This document shows positions 45,232 to 55,540 of a DNA stretch of 64,000 nt, one piece after another. Position 1 is the first letter of the stretch; every line of letters starts with the position of its first letter. Origin of the DNA: Aquincola tertiaricarbonis (GTDB lineage: Bacteria; Pseudomonadota; Gammaproteobacteria; Burkholderiales; Burkholderiaceae_C); the NCBI RefSeq assembly GCF_023573145.1, contig NZ_CP097635.1:1674001-1738000 (forward strand), in the 5' to 3' direction. The translations under genes and the position numbers were made by a program. The notes under the pieces were generated by a model. The model was given only the letters and a program-made list of their open reading frames with translations. It ran no database searches and was not told the origin of the DNA.

Positions 45232-46211
45232 TGAACCTGGTGAGCGTGAATGCCGGTGCCCGGCTGCTGGTGGAGCAACTGCTGCGGCAGGCCGACACCC
45301 TGGGCGTGGCGGTGCGCCACGACGAGCGCGGCGTGTGCATCGTCGATGCCGGCATCGAGTCGCCGGGCAGCGTGGCCGCAGGCCTGCTGGTGGGCGAGAT
45401 CTGCATGGGCGGCCTGGGCCATGTGGCGCTGCGCAGCGGCGGCAGCGACTGGCCCACCTGGCTGGACGTGCGCAGCTCGCAGCCGGTGCTGGCCTGCCTG
45501 GGCAGCCAGTACGCCGGCTGGAGCCTGGCCGCCAGCAAGGAGGAAACCGGCGGCAAGAAGTTCTTCGCGCTGGGCTCGGGCCCGGCGCGGGCACTGGCCG
45601 GCAAGGAAAAGCTGTTCGGCGAACTGGGCTACCGCGACCAGGCCACCCAAGGCGTGCTGGTGCTGGAGGTGGACCGCGCGCCGCCCGCGGTGGTCATCGA
45701 CAAGGTGCTGCGCGACTGCGGCCTGGCGCCCGAGGGTTTGACCCTCATCCTCACGCCCACCAGCAGCCCGGCCGGCACCACGCAGGTGGTGGCGCGGGTG
45801 CTGGAAGTGGCGCTGCACCAGGCGCATGAATCGGGCTTTGCGCTGGCCGACGTGATCGACGGCAGCGGCAGCGCGCCGCTGCCCGCGCCCAGCCCCGATG
45901 GCGTGGAAGCCATGGGCCGCACCAACGACGCCATCCTCTACGGCGGTCGGGTGCACCTCACGGTCAAGGGCAGCGACGAGGCGGCGCGCACGCTGGCCGC
46001 CAAGCTGCCCTCGGGCAATTCACGCGACCATGGCCGCTCGTTCGCCGAGATCTTCAAGGAAGTTCAGTTCGACTTCTACAAGATCGACCCCGCGCTGTTC
46101 GCGCCGGCCGAGGTGTGGGTCAGCAACATCAGCAGCGGCAACACCTGGCATGGCGGCGCCACCGACATGGACCTGTTGCGCCGCCTCTGGCTGAAGGAGG
46201 CCGCCGCATGA
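45231..46211 (+). CDS. mch: Methenyl-H4MPT cyclohydrolase
   Basis: This ORF encodes 326 residues, matching the family length. Recognisable stretches are SVNAGARLLVEQLL at the N-terminus, GGLGHVALRSGG, LTLILTPTSSPAGTTQVVAR, and MGRTNDAILYGGRV near residue 225. It hydrolyses methenyl-H4MPT to formyl-H4MPT in the cytoplasm. The start overlaps the previous stop (TGATG) and the end overlaps the next ORF (ATGA). Confidence 0.97.
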   Translation: MNLVSVNAGARLLVEQLLRQADTLGVAVRHDERGVCIVDAGIESPGSVAAGLLVGEICMGGLGHVALRSGGSDWPTWLDVRSSQPVLACLGSQYAGWSLAASKEETGGKKFFALGSGPARALAGKEKLFGELGYRDQATQGVLVLEVDRAPPAVVIDKVLRDCGLAPEGLTLILTPTSSPAGTTQVVARVLEVALHQAHESGFALADVIDGSGSAPLPAPSPDGVEAMGRTNDAILYGGRVHLTVKGSDEAARTLAAKLPSGNSRDHGRSFAEIFKEVQFDFYKIDPALFAPAEVWVSNISSGNTWHGGATDMDLLRRLWLKEAAA

Positions 46212-47131
46212 GGGTGGCCATCTTCACCGACGAGGTGGGCTGGCACACCCGGCAGCTGCAGGCCGCGCTGCGGCTGCGCGGCGCGGTGGGGCGCTGCATC
46301 GACCTGGCCGATTGCCATGTGGACACCACCGCCGCCTGGCATGGCCTGGTGATCCCCGGCTTTGGCCGGGCGCTGCCCGATGCGGCCCTGGTGCGCGGCA
46401 TCGCGGCCGGCAGCTTCGAGGCGGTGACCAAGCGCCTGGGCGTGCTGCATGCGCTGCGGGCGCTGGGCGTGCCCGTCTACAACGAAGGTCAGGCCATTGA
46501 GCGCAGCGTCGACAAGTCGATGACCAGCCTGCTGCTGCAGGCCGCGGGCGTGGCCACGCCGCCTACCTGGGCCACCGAATCGGCCGCCCAGGCGCAGCGC
46601 ATCGTGATGCGCGAAAGCGCCGCCGGCCATGCGCTGGTGCTCAAGCCGCTGTTCGGCTCGCAGGGCAAGGGCTTGATGCGCGTGGGCCTGGTCGATGGCA
46701 CACACGTGCCGCTGCCGCCGATGCAGCAGGTGGCCGGGCGCCTGGCCTACCTGCAGCGCTTCGTGCCGCAGGCCGATGCCACGCGCCCCGGCTTCGACTG
46801 GCGGGTGCTGGTGGTGGGCGGCCGCGCCATCACCGCGATGCGCCGCGTCAGCCCGCACTGGATCCACAACGTGGCCCAGGGCGCGCGCTGCGAGCCTGCG
46901 CCGCTGGAAGACGGCCTGGTGCAAGCCGCCGAAGCCGCGGCCGGCGCGCTGCAGATGGACTATGCGGGTGTGGACCTGATCCCGTCGCCGCAGGGCATCC
47001 AGGTGCTGGAAGTCAACGGCGTGGCGGCCTGGCGCGGGCTGCAGCAGGTCACGCGCTTCAACATCGCGCAGGCGCTGGTGGCCGACCTGATGGACCGCAA
47101 GATGGCGCAAGCCCTGCAGCGCCGCGCATGA
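46208..47131 (+). CDS. RimK-like ATP-grasp protein of the H4MPT cluster (Orf5-like)
   Basis: This ORF encodes 307 residues. RimK/glutamate-ligase-like features are RSVDKSMTSLLLQAAGVATP, VLKPLFGSQGKGLMRVG as the ATP-binding loop, and IQVLEVNGVAAWRGLQ with the metal-binding Glu and Asn. It is predicted to add an amino acid, perhaps glutamate, to H4MPT or methanofuran intermediates. It matches the conserved gene that follows mch in bacterial C1 clusters. It overlaps both neighbours by 4 bases. Confidence 0.88.
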   Translation: MRVAIFTDEVGWHTRQLQAALRLRGAVGRCIDLADCHVDTTAAWHGLVIPGFGRALPDAALVRGIAAGSFEAVTKRLGVLHALRALGVPVYNEGQAIERSVDKSMTSLLLQAAGVATPPTWATESAAQAQRIVMRESAAGHALVLKPLFGSQGKGLMRVGLVDGTHVPLPPMQQVAGRLAYLQRFVPQADATRPGFDWRVLVVGGRAITAMRRVSPHWIHNVAQGARCEPAPLEDGLVQAAEAAAGALQMDYAGVDLIPSPQGIQVLEVNGVAAWRGLQQVTRFNIAQALVADLMDRKMAQALQRRA

Positions 47132-48033
47132 GGCCCCAGGACGCGAACGCCGCTGCCCGGGCCGCCTTCGTGCGCGCCTGCACGCTGGACGTGATGGTGC
47201 GCAAGCCCGGCAACGTGAGCGTGGCTTCGGCCGGCCATGGCATGCAGGCGCAGCAGTTCATCGCCAGCGCACGGGCGGCATCGCAGCCCTTGTTCGAGCC
47301 TGGCGCGCCCGTGGGTGCCCGCATCGAAGGCGCGGTGCGTGCCAGCTGGGCCGCGGCCGGCTGCAACACCAACCTGGGCATCGTGCTGCTGTGCGCGCCG
47401 CTGGCCGCGGCCTTCGAGCAGCAGGCCGGCGGTGCGGCCACCGGCCTGCGCGCCGCGCTGGCGCGCACGCTGCAGGCGCTGGACCTTGATGACGCCGCCG
47501 CGGCCTTTCGTGCCATCGCCCATGCCAACCCGGGTGGCCTGGGCCAGGCACCGCAGCAGGACGTGCATGCGGCGCCCACGCTGGGCCTGCGCGAGGCCAT
47601 GGCCCTGGCGGCCCACCGCGACTTCATCGCACGGCAATACCAATCGGACTTTGCGGCCCTGTTCGACATCGGCCTGCCGGCCCTGCCTTCCTCGTTTTCA
47701 CTGATGGCGGACGGCACGGCCGCTGAAACCAGCGCTGCGGTGCAGGCGGTCTACCTGGCCTGGCTGGCCGCGGTGCCCGATTCACACATTGTGCGCAAGC
47801 ACGGCGAGGCCGTGGCACACAGTGTCATGACCGCGGCGCAAGGCTGGCAGTGCTCTGCCGCGGCCCAAGCGGGCCAGCTGGACGCAGACCCGGCCTTCAT
47901 CGCCTGGGACGAAGCGCTGAAATCCCGGCGCATCAACCCCGGTACGACGGCCGATCTGACGGTGGCCACGCTGCTGCTGCACGGCCTGCAGGCCCTGTTG
48001 CAGCAGCCCTGGCCGGCATGGCACGGAACGTGA
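47128..48033 (+). CDS. CitG/triphosphoribosyl-dephospho-CoA synthase-like protein of the H4MPT cluster (Orf7-like)
   Basis: This ORF encodes 301 residues. CitG-family motifs are KPGNVSVASAGHGM, the Asn-rich NTNLGIVLLCAPL and DEALKSRRINPGTTADLTVA near the C-terminus. CitG makes a 2'-(5''-triphosphoribosyl) linkage. Here a ribosyl-phosphate transfer in H4MPT synthesis is an attractive guess, as this homologue is always seen beside fae in H4MPT bacteria. The role is unproven. Confidence 0.88.
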   Translation: MRPQDANAAARAAFVRACTLDVMVRKPGNVSVASAGHGMQAQQFIASARAASQPLFEPGAPVGARIEGAVRASWAAAGCNTNLGIVLLCAPLAAAFEQQAGGAATGLRAALARTLQALDLDDAAAAFRAIAHANPGGLGQAPQQDVHAAPTLGLREAMALAAHRDFIARQYQSDFAALFDIGLPALPSSFSLMADGTAAETSAAVQAVYLAWLAAVPDSHIVRKHGEAVAHSVMTAAQGWQCSAAAQAGQLDADPAFIAWDEALKSRRINPGTTADLTVATLLLHGLQALLQQPWPAWHGT

Positions 48034-48108
48034 TAACTCCGGTGGCACGCTGGCCATCAGGCCAGTGTCGTGGTACCCGCAAGACCCTACACAGGAGATA
48101 ACCAAGCC

Positions 48109-48618
48109 ATGGCAAAGATTGATCGCATGATGGTCGGCGAGTCGCTCGTCGGCGACGGCAACGAAGTTGCTCACATCGACCTGCTGATCGGGCCGCGCGG
48201 CTCCCCGGCCGAGGCCGCGTTCGCCAATGCGCTGACCAACAACAAGGACGGCTTCACCTCGCTGCTGGCCGTCGTGGCGCCCAACCTGCTGACCAAGCCG
48301 GCCACGGTGATGTTCAACAAGGTCACCATCAAGGGTGCCAAGCAGGCGGTGCAGATGTTCGGTCCGGCCCAGCGCGGCGTGGCCATGGCGGTGGCCGATT
48401 CGGTGGAAGACGGCACCATCCCCGCCGACGAGGCCGACAACCTGTTCGTCTGCGTCGGCGTGTTCATCCACTGGCTGGCCGACGACGACAAGAAGATCCA
48501 GGACTACAACTACCAGGCCACCAAGGAAGCCATCGCCCGTGCGGTGAGCGGCTCGCCGACCGCGGCTGAAGTGGTGTCCAAGAAGGGCTCTGCCGCCCAC
48601 CCGTTCGCGGCGCAGTAA
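48109..48618 (+). CDS. fae: Formaldehyde-activating enzyme
   Basis: This ORF encodes 169 residues, the classic Fae size. [20 protein letters not shown] at the N-terminus contains the catalytic His, followed by NPAT-like [18 protein letters not shown] and [15 protein letters not shown]. It condenses formaldehyde with H4MPT to methylene-H4MPT, the entry of the pathway and its first detoxifying step. AGGAGATA precedes ATG 48109. A 75-base gap separates it from the upstream operon, so it may have its own promoter, fitting the high Fae levels seen in methylotrophs. Confidence 0.98.
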   Translation: MAKIDRMMVGESLVGDGNEVAHIDLLIGPRGSPAEAAFANALTNNKDGFTSLLAVVAPNLLTKPATVMFNKVTIKGAKQAVQMFGPAQRGVAMAVADSVEDGTIPADEADNLFVCVGVFIHWLADDDKKIQDYNYQATKEAIARAVSGSPTAAEVVSKKGSAAHPFAAQ

Positions 48619-48643
48619 GCCGCTTCAGGCTCCCGAAAGAAGA

Positions 48644-48671
48644 ACGCCCTCCGCGCTGCCGCGGAGGGCGT
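48644..48671. terminator. Bidirectional intrinsic terminator between fae and the FolB-like gene
   Basis: A perfect 12-bp stem (ACGCCCTCCGCG and CGCGGAGGGCGT) with a CTGC loop. The plus strand has CGTCATTTC after it. The minus strand has a T-rich TTCTTCTTTC, making it strongest for the FolB-like gene. It stands 25 bases after the fae stop. Confidence 0.85.
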
Positions 48672-48686
48672 CGTCATTTCAGGGTG

Positions 48687-49127
48687 TCATTCCCTGCGAC
48701 CAGGCACCAGGCCGCTGCCCAGCAGCTGGATCACCGCGGCCTGGCGGGCATCGCTGTTCGGGGCAACGGGCAGGTCGGCGGCGTCGCGCTCGATTTGCAC
48801 GCCCACGGCCTGCACGTCGTCGAACTTGCGCGGCTTGACCACCCTCACCCGCACCCAGCGGGCGCCGAAGTCCAGCAGCAGCATGTCGGCGATGGCCTCT
48901 GCAAAGGCTTCCAGCAACTGCAGCTTGTGGTGGGCCATCAGCTGCTGCAGGCGCTCGCGCACCACGCTGTAGTCGATGGTGTCGCCAATGCGGTCGGTGT
49001 CGCAGGCGCGGGCGCGCGGCACGCCGGCATGCACGTCGATGACCAGCGGCTGCGCCACGTGCAGCTCGCTGTCGTGGATGCCGATGACGGTGTGGCCGGT
49101 GAAGCCCTCGATGAAGATGATGTCCAT
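48687..49127 (-). CDS. Dihydroneopterin aldolase (FolB)-like protein
   Basis: This ORF encodes 146 residues. FolB features are IFIEGFTGHTVIGIHDSELH at the N-terminus, TDRIGDTIDYSVVRERLQ and LLEAFAEAIADMLL. The lysine-rich catalytic region is VRVVKPRKFDDVQAVGVQIE. It should cleave or epimerise dihydroneopterin-type side chains, a logical step in H4MPT pterin synthesis. ATG 49127 gives the family length; the frame extends to 49265 without homology. A sigma-54 promoter candidate lies at 49240-49255 upstream. Confidence 0.88.
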   Translation of the reverse strand: MDIIFIEGFTGHTVIGIHDSELHVAQPLVIDVHAGVPRARACDTDRIGDTIDYSVVRERLQQLMAHHKLQLLEAFAEAIADMLLLDFGARWVRVRVVKPRKFDDVQAVGVQIERDAADLPVAPNSDARQAAVIQLLGSGLVPGRRE

Positions 49128-49239
49128 GCGGGCAGGCGCGCGCGCGGGTGGCGCATCAGGCAGGGCGGTGAAGCTGGGCTGGGCGATCAAGGCGGTTGTC
49201 TCCGTTCGTTTCCACGCGCGTGGGCGGGGCACCATCGGC

Positions 49240-49255
49240 TGCAAAATGCGAGCCA
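49240..49255 (-). promoter_or_regulatory. Near-consensus sigma-54 promoter upstream of the FolB-like gene
   Basis: The minus strand reads TGGCTCGCATTTTGCA, against consensus TGGCACG-N4-TTGCA: one mismatch, with GG and GC exactly 10 bases apart. The predicted start is about 49229, giving a leader of about 100 bases before ATG 49127. It lies in the divergent gap next to the sigma-54 activator gene. Confidence 0.65.
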
Positions 49256-49374
49256 ACGCCAACATTTGCCGCTGTGCAAGCCTGCAACCCGGGGTTTAGC
49301 CCGGTATCCACCGATGGCGATCCGACCAGAATCTCGACTCCCCCACCCGGTGGGCTGATGCTGAGGAAGTTCCG

Positions 49375-51489
<2,115 letters not shown>

Positions 51490-51514
51490 CACGCCTGACG
51501 ACGACCTGCCGGCG

Positions 51515-52084
51515 GTGCCGGCCACACCGCGCTCGCGCTTTGCGTGGTGCATCACCGGCTCCGGCCACTACCTGGACGAATCGCTGGCGCTGGCCAAGCG
51601 CCTGCCGCAGGTCGACCTGTTCCTCTCCGCCGCGGGCGAAGAGGTGCTGGAGATCTACAAGCTGCCGCTGGACGAGCTGCGCCAGCACTTCCGCGTGCTG
51701 CGCGACAAGACCCGCAGCGCGGCGCCGGTGGGCATGCTGTACGACGACGTCTATCACACGGTGGTGGTGGCGCCGGCCACCAGCAACACCGTGGCCAAGT
51801 GCGCCTTCGGCATCAGCGACAGCCTGCCCACCAACATGTTTGCGCAGGCAGGCAAGCTGCGCATCCCCGGCATCGTGTTTGCATGTGACACGGAGCCGGT
51901 GGTCGTCACCAAGTCGCCGCACGACTGGGTGACGCTGCGGCCGCGGCGCATCGAGCTCGAGAACGTGGAGCGCCTGCGCCAGATCGACTACTGCCACGTG
52001 GTGGCATCGCCGGCCGAACTGGAGGCGGTGCTCGACGCCCGCCTGAAGGAACTGAACCTCGCATGGAACACATCGTCTTCCTGA
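51515..52084 (+). CDS. afpA: Archaeal-type flavoprotein (AfpA / dihydromethanopterin reductase-like)
   Basis: This ORF encodes about 189 residues. It has a flavoprotein fold with AWCITGSGHYLDESLALAKR near the N-terminus and VVVAPATSNTVAKCAFGISD in the FMN-binding part, as in archaeal flavoproteins and DmrX/DmrB. In methylotrophs it is suspected to help reduce dihydromethanopterin to H4MPT. The start is unclear: no ATG exists in this frame after the activator; GTG 51515 is the first usual start, while CTG 51479 would overlap the activator stop. It overlaps the next gene by 22 bases. Confidence 0.85.
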   Translation: MPATPRSRFAWCITGSGHYLDESLALAKRLPQVDLFLSAAGEEVLEIYKLPLDELRQHFRVLRDKTRSAAPVGMLYDDVYHTVVVAPATSNTVAKCAFGISDSLPTNMFAQAGKLRIPGIVFACDTEPVVVTKSPHDWVTLRPRRIELENVERLRQIDYCHVVASPAELEAVLDARLKELNLAWNTSSS

Positions 52085-53502
52085 CCGGCCGCCTGGCGCA
52101 GCCGAGCCTGGAACGTGTGCTGAGCGCGATCGACAACGCCCCCTTCACCTGGGAGACGCGTGACATCGGCCTGCAGGTGGCCGGCCTGATGACCGCCGAC
52201 ATGGTGCGCCGCCGCCTGCCCGTGCCGGTGGTGGCCGACCGCATCATCGTGCCGGGCCGCTGCCGTGGCGATGTGGAGGCCTTGTCGGCCCACTACGGCA
52301 TGCCGGTGCAGCGTGGGCCTGAAGAGCTGAAGGACCTGCCGCGCTTTTTCAACCGCGCGGCCAAGGCGGTGGACCTGAGTGAGTACGAGGTGGCCATCTT
52401 TGCCGAGATCGTCGATGCACCGCGGCTGACGGTGGCGCAGATCGTCGAACGCGCCCAGGCCTACCAGGCGGACGGCGCCGACGTGATCGACCTTGGCAGC
52501 CTGCCCGACACGCCCTTCGGCCACCTGGCCGAAAGCGTGCAGGCGCTCAAGGCGCTGGGCCTGCAGGTGAGCGTGGACGCGGTTGATCCGCAGGACCTGC
52601 TGCGCGGCGGCCGCGCTGGCGCCGACTACCTGCTGAGCCTGACGCTGGACACGCTGTGGGTGGCCGACGAAGTGGCCGCCACGCCGGTGCTGATTCCGCG
52701 CACGCCCACCGACGAAGACTCGCTGCACCAGGCGGTGCGGCTGATGCAGCAGCGCGGCAAGCCCTTCATCGCCGATGCCATCCTCGACCCCATCCCCTTC
52801 GGCCTGGCCGCGTCCATCGTGCGCTACCACCGGCTGCGCGAGACCTTCCCGGACGTGGCCATCATGATGGGCGTGGGCAACGTGACCGAGCTGACCGAGG
52901 CCGATACCAGCGGCATCAACGCGGTGTTGTTCGGCCTGTGCGCCGAACTGGACGTGGCGGCGGTGCTCACCACCCAGGTCAGCGGCCATGCCCGGCGCGC
53001 GGTGCGCGAGGCCGACTGGGCACGCCGCATCATGCATGCGGCGCGCAGCCGGCAGATGCTGCCCAAGGGCCTGAACGATGCCTTGATGACGGTGCACGAC
53101 AAGCACCCCTTCCCGGATGCGCCGGCCGAGATCGCCGCCACCGCGGCGCAGGTGCGCGACCCCAACTTCCGGGTGCAGGTGTCGGCCCAGGGCCTGCATG
53201 TGTACAACCGAGACGGCCTGCGCACCGGGCAGGGCGCCTTCGAGCTGTGGCCGCAGCTGGGCCTGCAGCACGATGCGCCGCATGCCTTCTACATGGGCGT
53301 CGAGCTGGCGCATGCCGAGATCGCCTGGCGGCTGGGCAAGCGCTATGTGCAGGACCAGCCGCTGGCCTGGGGCTGCGCGGTGGAACAGGCGCCGCAGGAC
53401 ACCAGCGGTTGGTGCGCCCCGGGCACCACCATGCCCACCAGCCCGTCCAGCCGCACAGGCCGCGCCCGCGGCGACGTCACCCAGGCGGTGAAAGATGAAT
53501 GA
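52063..53502 (+). CDS. Dihydropteroate synthase-like pterin-binding protein of the H4MPT cluster
   Basis: This ORF encodes 479 residues. The central part is a pterin-binding TIM barrel (QADGADVIDLGSLPDTPFGH; VSVDAVDPQDLLRGGRAGAD; GKPFIADAILDPIPFG; MMGVGNVTELTEADTSG), like the DHPS-related proteins of methanogens and methylotrophs. It probably couples the pterin to ribofuranosylaminobenzene phosphate or a later step, since bacterial H4MPT synthesis needs a DHPS counterpart; inference. It is coupled to the flavoprotein upstream and to the DUF447 gene downstream. Confidence 0.85.
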   Translation: MEHIVFLTGRLAQPSLERVLSAIDNAPFTWETRDIGLQVAGLMTADMVRRRLPVPVVADRIIVPGRCRGDVEALSAHYGMPVQRGPEELKDLPRFFNRAAKAVDLSEYEVAIFAEIVDAPRLTVAQIVERAQAYQADGADVIDLGSLPDTPFGHLAESVQALKALGLQVSVDAVDPQDLLRGGRAGADYLLSLTLDTLWVADEVAATPVLIPRTPTDEDSLHQAVRLMQQRGKPFIADAILDPIPFGLAASIVRYHRLRETFPDVAIMMGVGNVTELTEADTSGINAVLFGLCAELDVAAVLTTQVSGHARRAVREADWARRIMHAARSRQMLPKGLNDALMTVHDKHPFPDAPAEIAATAAQVRDPNFRVQVSAQGLHVYNRDGLRTGQGAFELWPQLGLQHDAPHAFYMGVELAHAEIAWRLGKRYVQDQPLAWGCAVEQAPQDTSGWCAPGTTMPTSPSSRTGRARGDVTQAVKDE

Positions 53503-54067
53503 CCTGATCTACGAGGCGGTGGTCACCACCGTGTCGCCCACCGGCACGCCGCATGTGGCGCCGATGGGCGTGCGCTATGTGCAGGGCGACGTGGTGCTGA
53601 TGCCCTTCAAGCCCTCCACCACGCTGGACAACATCGTGGCCACCGGCCACGCGGTGCTCAACCTGTTGACCGACGTGCGGGTGCTGGCCGGCTGCGTCAC
53701 CGGCCGCAAGCAGTGGCCGGTGCTGCCGGCCGAGCAGGTGCCCGGCGTGCGGCTGCGCAGCGCGCTGCGCCATGTGGAGCTTCAGCTGGTGGGCCAGCAG
53801 CCCGACGCCGAGCGCCCGGTGCTGCGCTTGCGGCCGGTGCACGATGCCACGCACGCGCCCTTCATCGGCATGAACCGTGCGCAGGCCGCGGTGCTGGAAG
53901 GCGCGGTGCTGGTGAGCCGGCTGCGCTTTCTGCCGTCCGACAAGATCGACAGCGAGATGCAGTACCTGCAGATCGCCATCGACAAGACCGCCGGCCCCGA
54001 CGAGCGCGAGGCCTGGGGCTGGCTGCAGCAGGCCATTGCGCAGCACCGGCAGGGGCGGGCGGCATGA
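53495..54067 (+). CDS. DUF447 family protein (flavin-reductase-like fold)
   Basis: This ORF encodes 190 residues. It has a split-barrel fold style: LIYEAVVTTVSPTGTPHVAP, VLMPFKPSTTLDNIVATGHA, and RFLPSDKIDSEMQYLQIAID. DUF447 is known mainly from methanogens and H4MPT-using bacteria and is tied to cofactor biosynthesis by context only. It overlaps both neighbours (8 and 4 bases). Confidence 0.85.
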   Translation: MNDLIYEAVVTTVSPTGTPHVAPMGVRYVQGDVVLMPFKPSTTLDNIVATGHAVLNLLTDVRVLAGCVTGRKQWPVLPAEQVPGVRLRSALRHVELQLVGQQPDAERPVLRLRPVHDATHAPFIGMNRAQAAVLEGAVLVSRLRFLPSDKIDSEMQYLQIAIDKTAGPDEREAWGWLQQAIAQHRQGRAA

Positions 54068-54825
54068 GCTTTCACCTGTCTAGACAAGAGGGCCTGCGCC
54101 TGCTGGTCAGCGTGCGCACGGTGGAAGAGGCGTGGCAGGCGGCCGAAGGCGGCGCCGACTTCATCGACCTGAAGGAGCCGCGGGCCGGGGCACTGGGTGG
54201 CTTGCCCGAAGCCACGCTGCGGGCCATCGTGCAGTCGCTGCGAAGCGGCGGCAGCACGCTGGCGATCAGCGCCACCATCGGCGACCTGCCGCTCACTGAC
54301 CTGCCCGCCGTGATGACCCGGGTGCATGCGGTGGCCGCCTGCGGCGTCGACATCGTGAAGGTAGGCATCCCGCGCACGGCCGATGGGGCGCCGGCCATGG
54401 CCGCGCTCGATGCGCTGGCCGCCTGCGGCCATGCCATCGTGCCGGTGTTCATCGCCGACCAGGGGCTGGACGCAGCCGTGGTGGCCCATGCCGCCGCGCT
54501 GGGCCCGCGGCTGGCCGGGGTGATGGTGGACACGCAGGACAAACTGGCCGGCAGCCTGTTCGATGCGATGCCGATGGCCGACCTGCGCCACTTCGTGCAC
54601 ACCCTCCGCGCGGCCGGCCAGCTGGTGGGCCTGGCCGGCGCGCTGCGGCTGCAGCACCTGCCGGCGGTGCTGTCGCTGGCGCCCGACTTCGCAGGCTTCC
54701 GCTCCGCGGTGTGCGCGGGCGACCGGCGGGGTGCGCTGGAGGTGGCGCGGGTGAGGGCGCTGCGGCAGGCGCTGCCGAGCCTGGCGACGCCAGGCCAGGC
54801 GCAGGTCATAGATTTGCGTTCTTGA
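54064..54825 (+). CDS. mfnB: (5-formylfuran-3-yl)methyl phosphate synthase
   Basis: This ORF encodes 253 residues. Features of the MfnB/DUF556 family are VSVRTVEEAWQAAEGGADFI, DLKEPRAGALGG with the catalytic Lys, and GVDIVKVGIP. It condenses two glyceraldehyde 3-phosphates into the furan precursor of methanofuran, so the host should make a methanofuran-type cofactor. The ATG overlaps the DUF447 stop. Its last 20 bases overlap the convergent gene. Confidence 0.92.
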   Translation: MSFHLSRQEGLRLLVSVRTVEEAWQAAEGGADFIDLKEPRAGALGGLPEATLRAIVQSLRSGGSTLAISATIGDLPLTDLPAVMTRVHAVAACGVDIVKVGIPRTADGAPAMAALDALAACGHAIVPVFIADQGLDAAVVAHAAALGPRLAGVMVDTQDKLAGSLFDAMPMADLRHFVHTLRAAGQLVGLAGALRLQHLPAVLSLAPDFAGFRSAVCAGDRRGALEVARVRALRQALPSLATPGQAQVIDLRS

Positions 54826-55393
54826 TGGCCTTGGCGCGCTGCTTGAGGGCGTTCTTGCCGGGTGCCGCAAGGACAGCGAATGCCGTGTGCAGGTGCAGGG
54901 CGCCCTGGATCTTGAACAGTTCGATGTGAACCTGATGGAAGCTTGACTTGCCTTCCACCGGGCCATTGGCAGTGCGCACGGTAGGAATGAAGCTGCCGAG
55001 ATTGACCTCGGCATCGAACACGCGCGAGAAGGTGCCCACGTCGGGCTCTGCGTCCAGCTCCTTCAGTTTGACCTGGCCCCAATCCGAATTCAGGGCATTG
55101 CAGACGGCGAGGTATTGGTCGCTTGACTTGTTGAAGCGCTTGACGGGCTCTGTCGTCTCATCGTAGTCATCGAAGACGCCCCGCATCACCGAGTCCTCGA
55201 AACTGCTGGTGGTCTTCACGGTCCAGCCTCGCTCGAAAGCGCCGTCGGTCGGCTTGCCGCGGCTGGTGACGTCGACGCGTGCATGGCCGTGTTCCTTAAT
55301 GGCGTGTCCACCAACGCCCGGGCCTTTGCCCTCGGATGCCTCGATCAGCCGTTTGACTTCCATCACCGTGTACTGCTTGCAGTGACTAGACAT
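54806..55393 (-). CDS. Hypothetical protein with RNase-A-like (BECR) toxin-domain motifs
   Basis: This ORF encodes 195 residues. GPGVGGHAIKEHG (H30, H35), SSFEDS at about 63 and LHLHTAFAV at the end (H169-T170) follow the order seen in bacterial RNase-A-like toxin domains (GHT-x-x-x-H, S-F, then T-A-Y/F). There is no signal peptide, no N-terminal carrier domain and no visible immunity gene. The GC content is lower than its neighbours, suggesting acquisition. The motif match is made by eye and the nuclease idea is unproven. ATG 55393 is the family-like start; the frame continues far upstream antisense to other genes. Confidence 0.65.
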   Translation of the reverse strand: MSSHCKQYTVMEVKRLIEASEGKGPGVGGHAIKEHGHARVDVTSRGKPTDGAFERGWTVKTTSSFEDSVMRGVFDDYDETTEPVKRFNKSSDQYLAVCNALNSDWGQVKLKELDAEPDVGTFSRVFDAEVNLGSFIPTVRTANGPVEGKSSFHQVHIELFKIQGALHLHTAFAVLAAPGKNALKQRAKAIKNANL

Positions 55394-55540
55394 GAAGCGC
55401 TCCTCGTGGTTTGCGGGCGGGAGGGTGATGATGCTGACCGGTGGGCGCAGCGTCAACGTCCCACGAGCCGGTAGGCCGCTGTCATCACACCGCCACGGCG
55501 GCCGCCAACACTGCGCGACCTCAGCATCACGAGGACGCGC

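Noticed and set aside
48018..48055. Two TGGCACG boxes just before fae as sigma-54 promoters
   Set aside because: Both have the -24 box, but neither has TTGC at the right distance (GTGA and CCAT instead), so I do not call them promoters.
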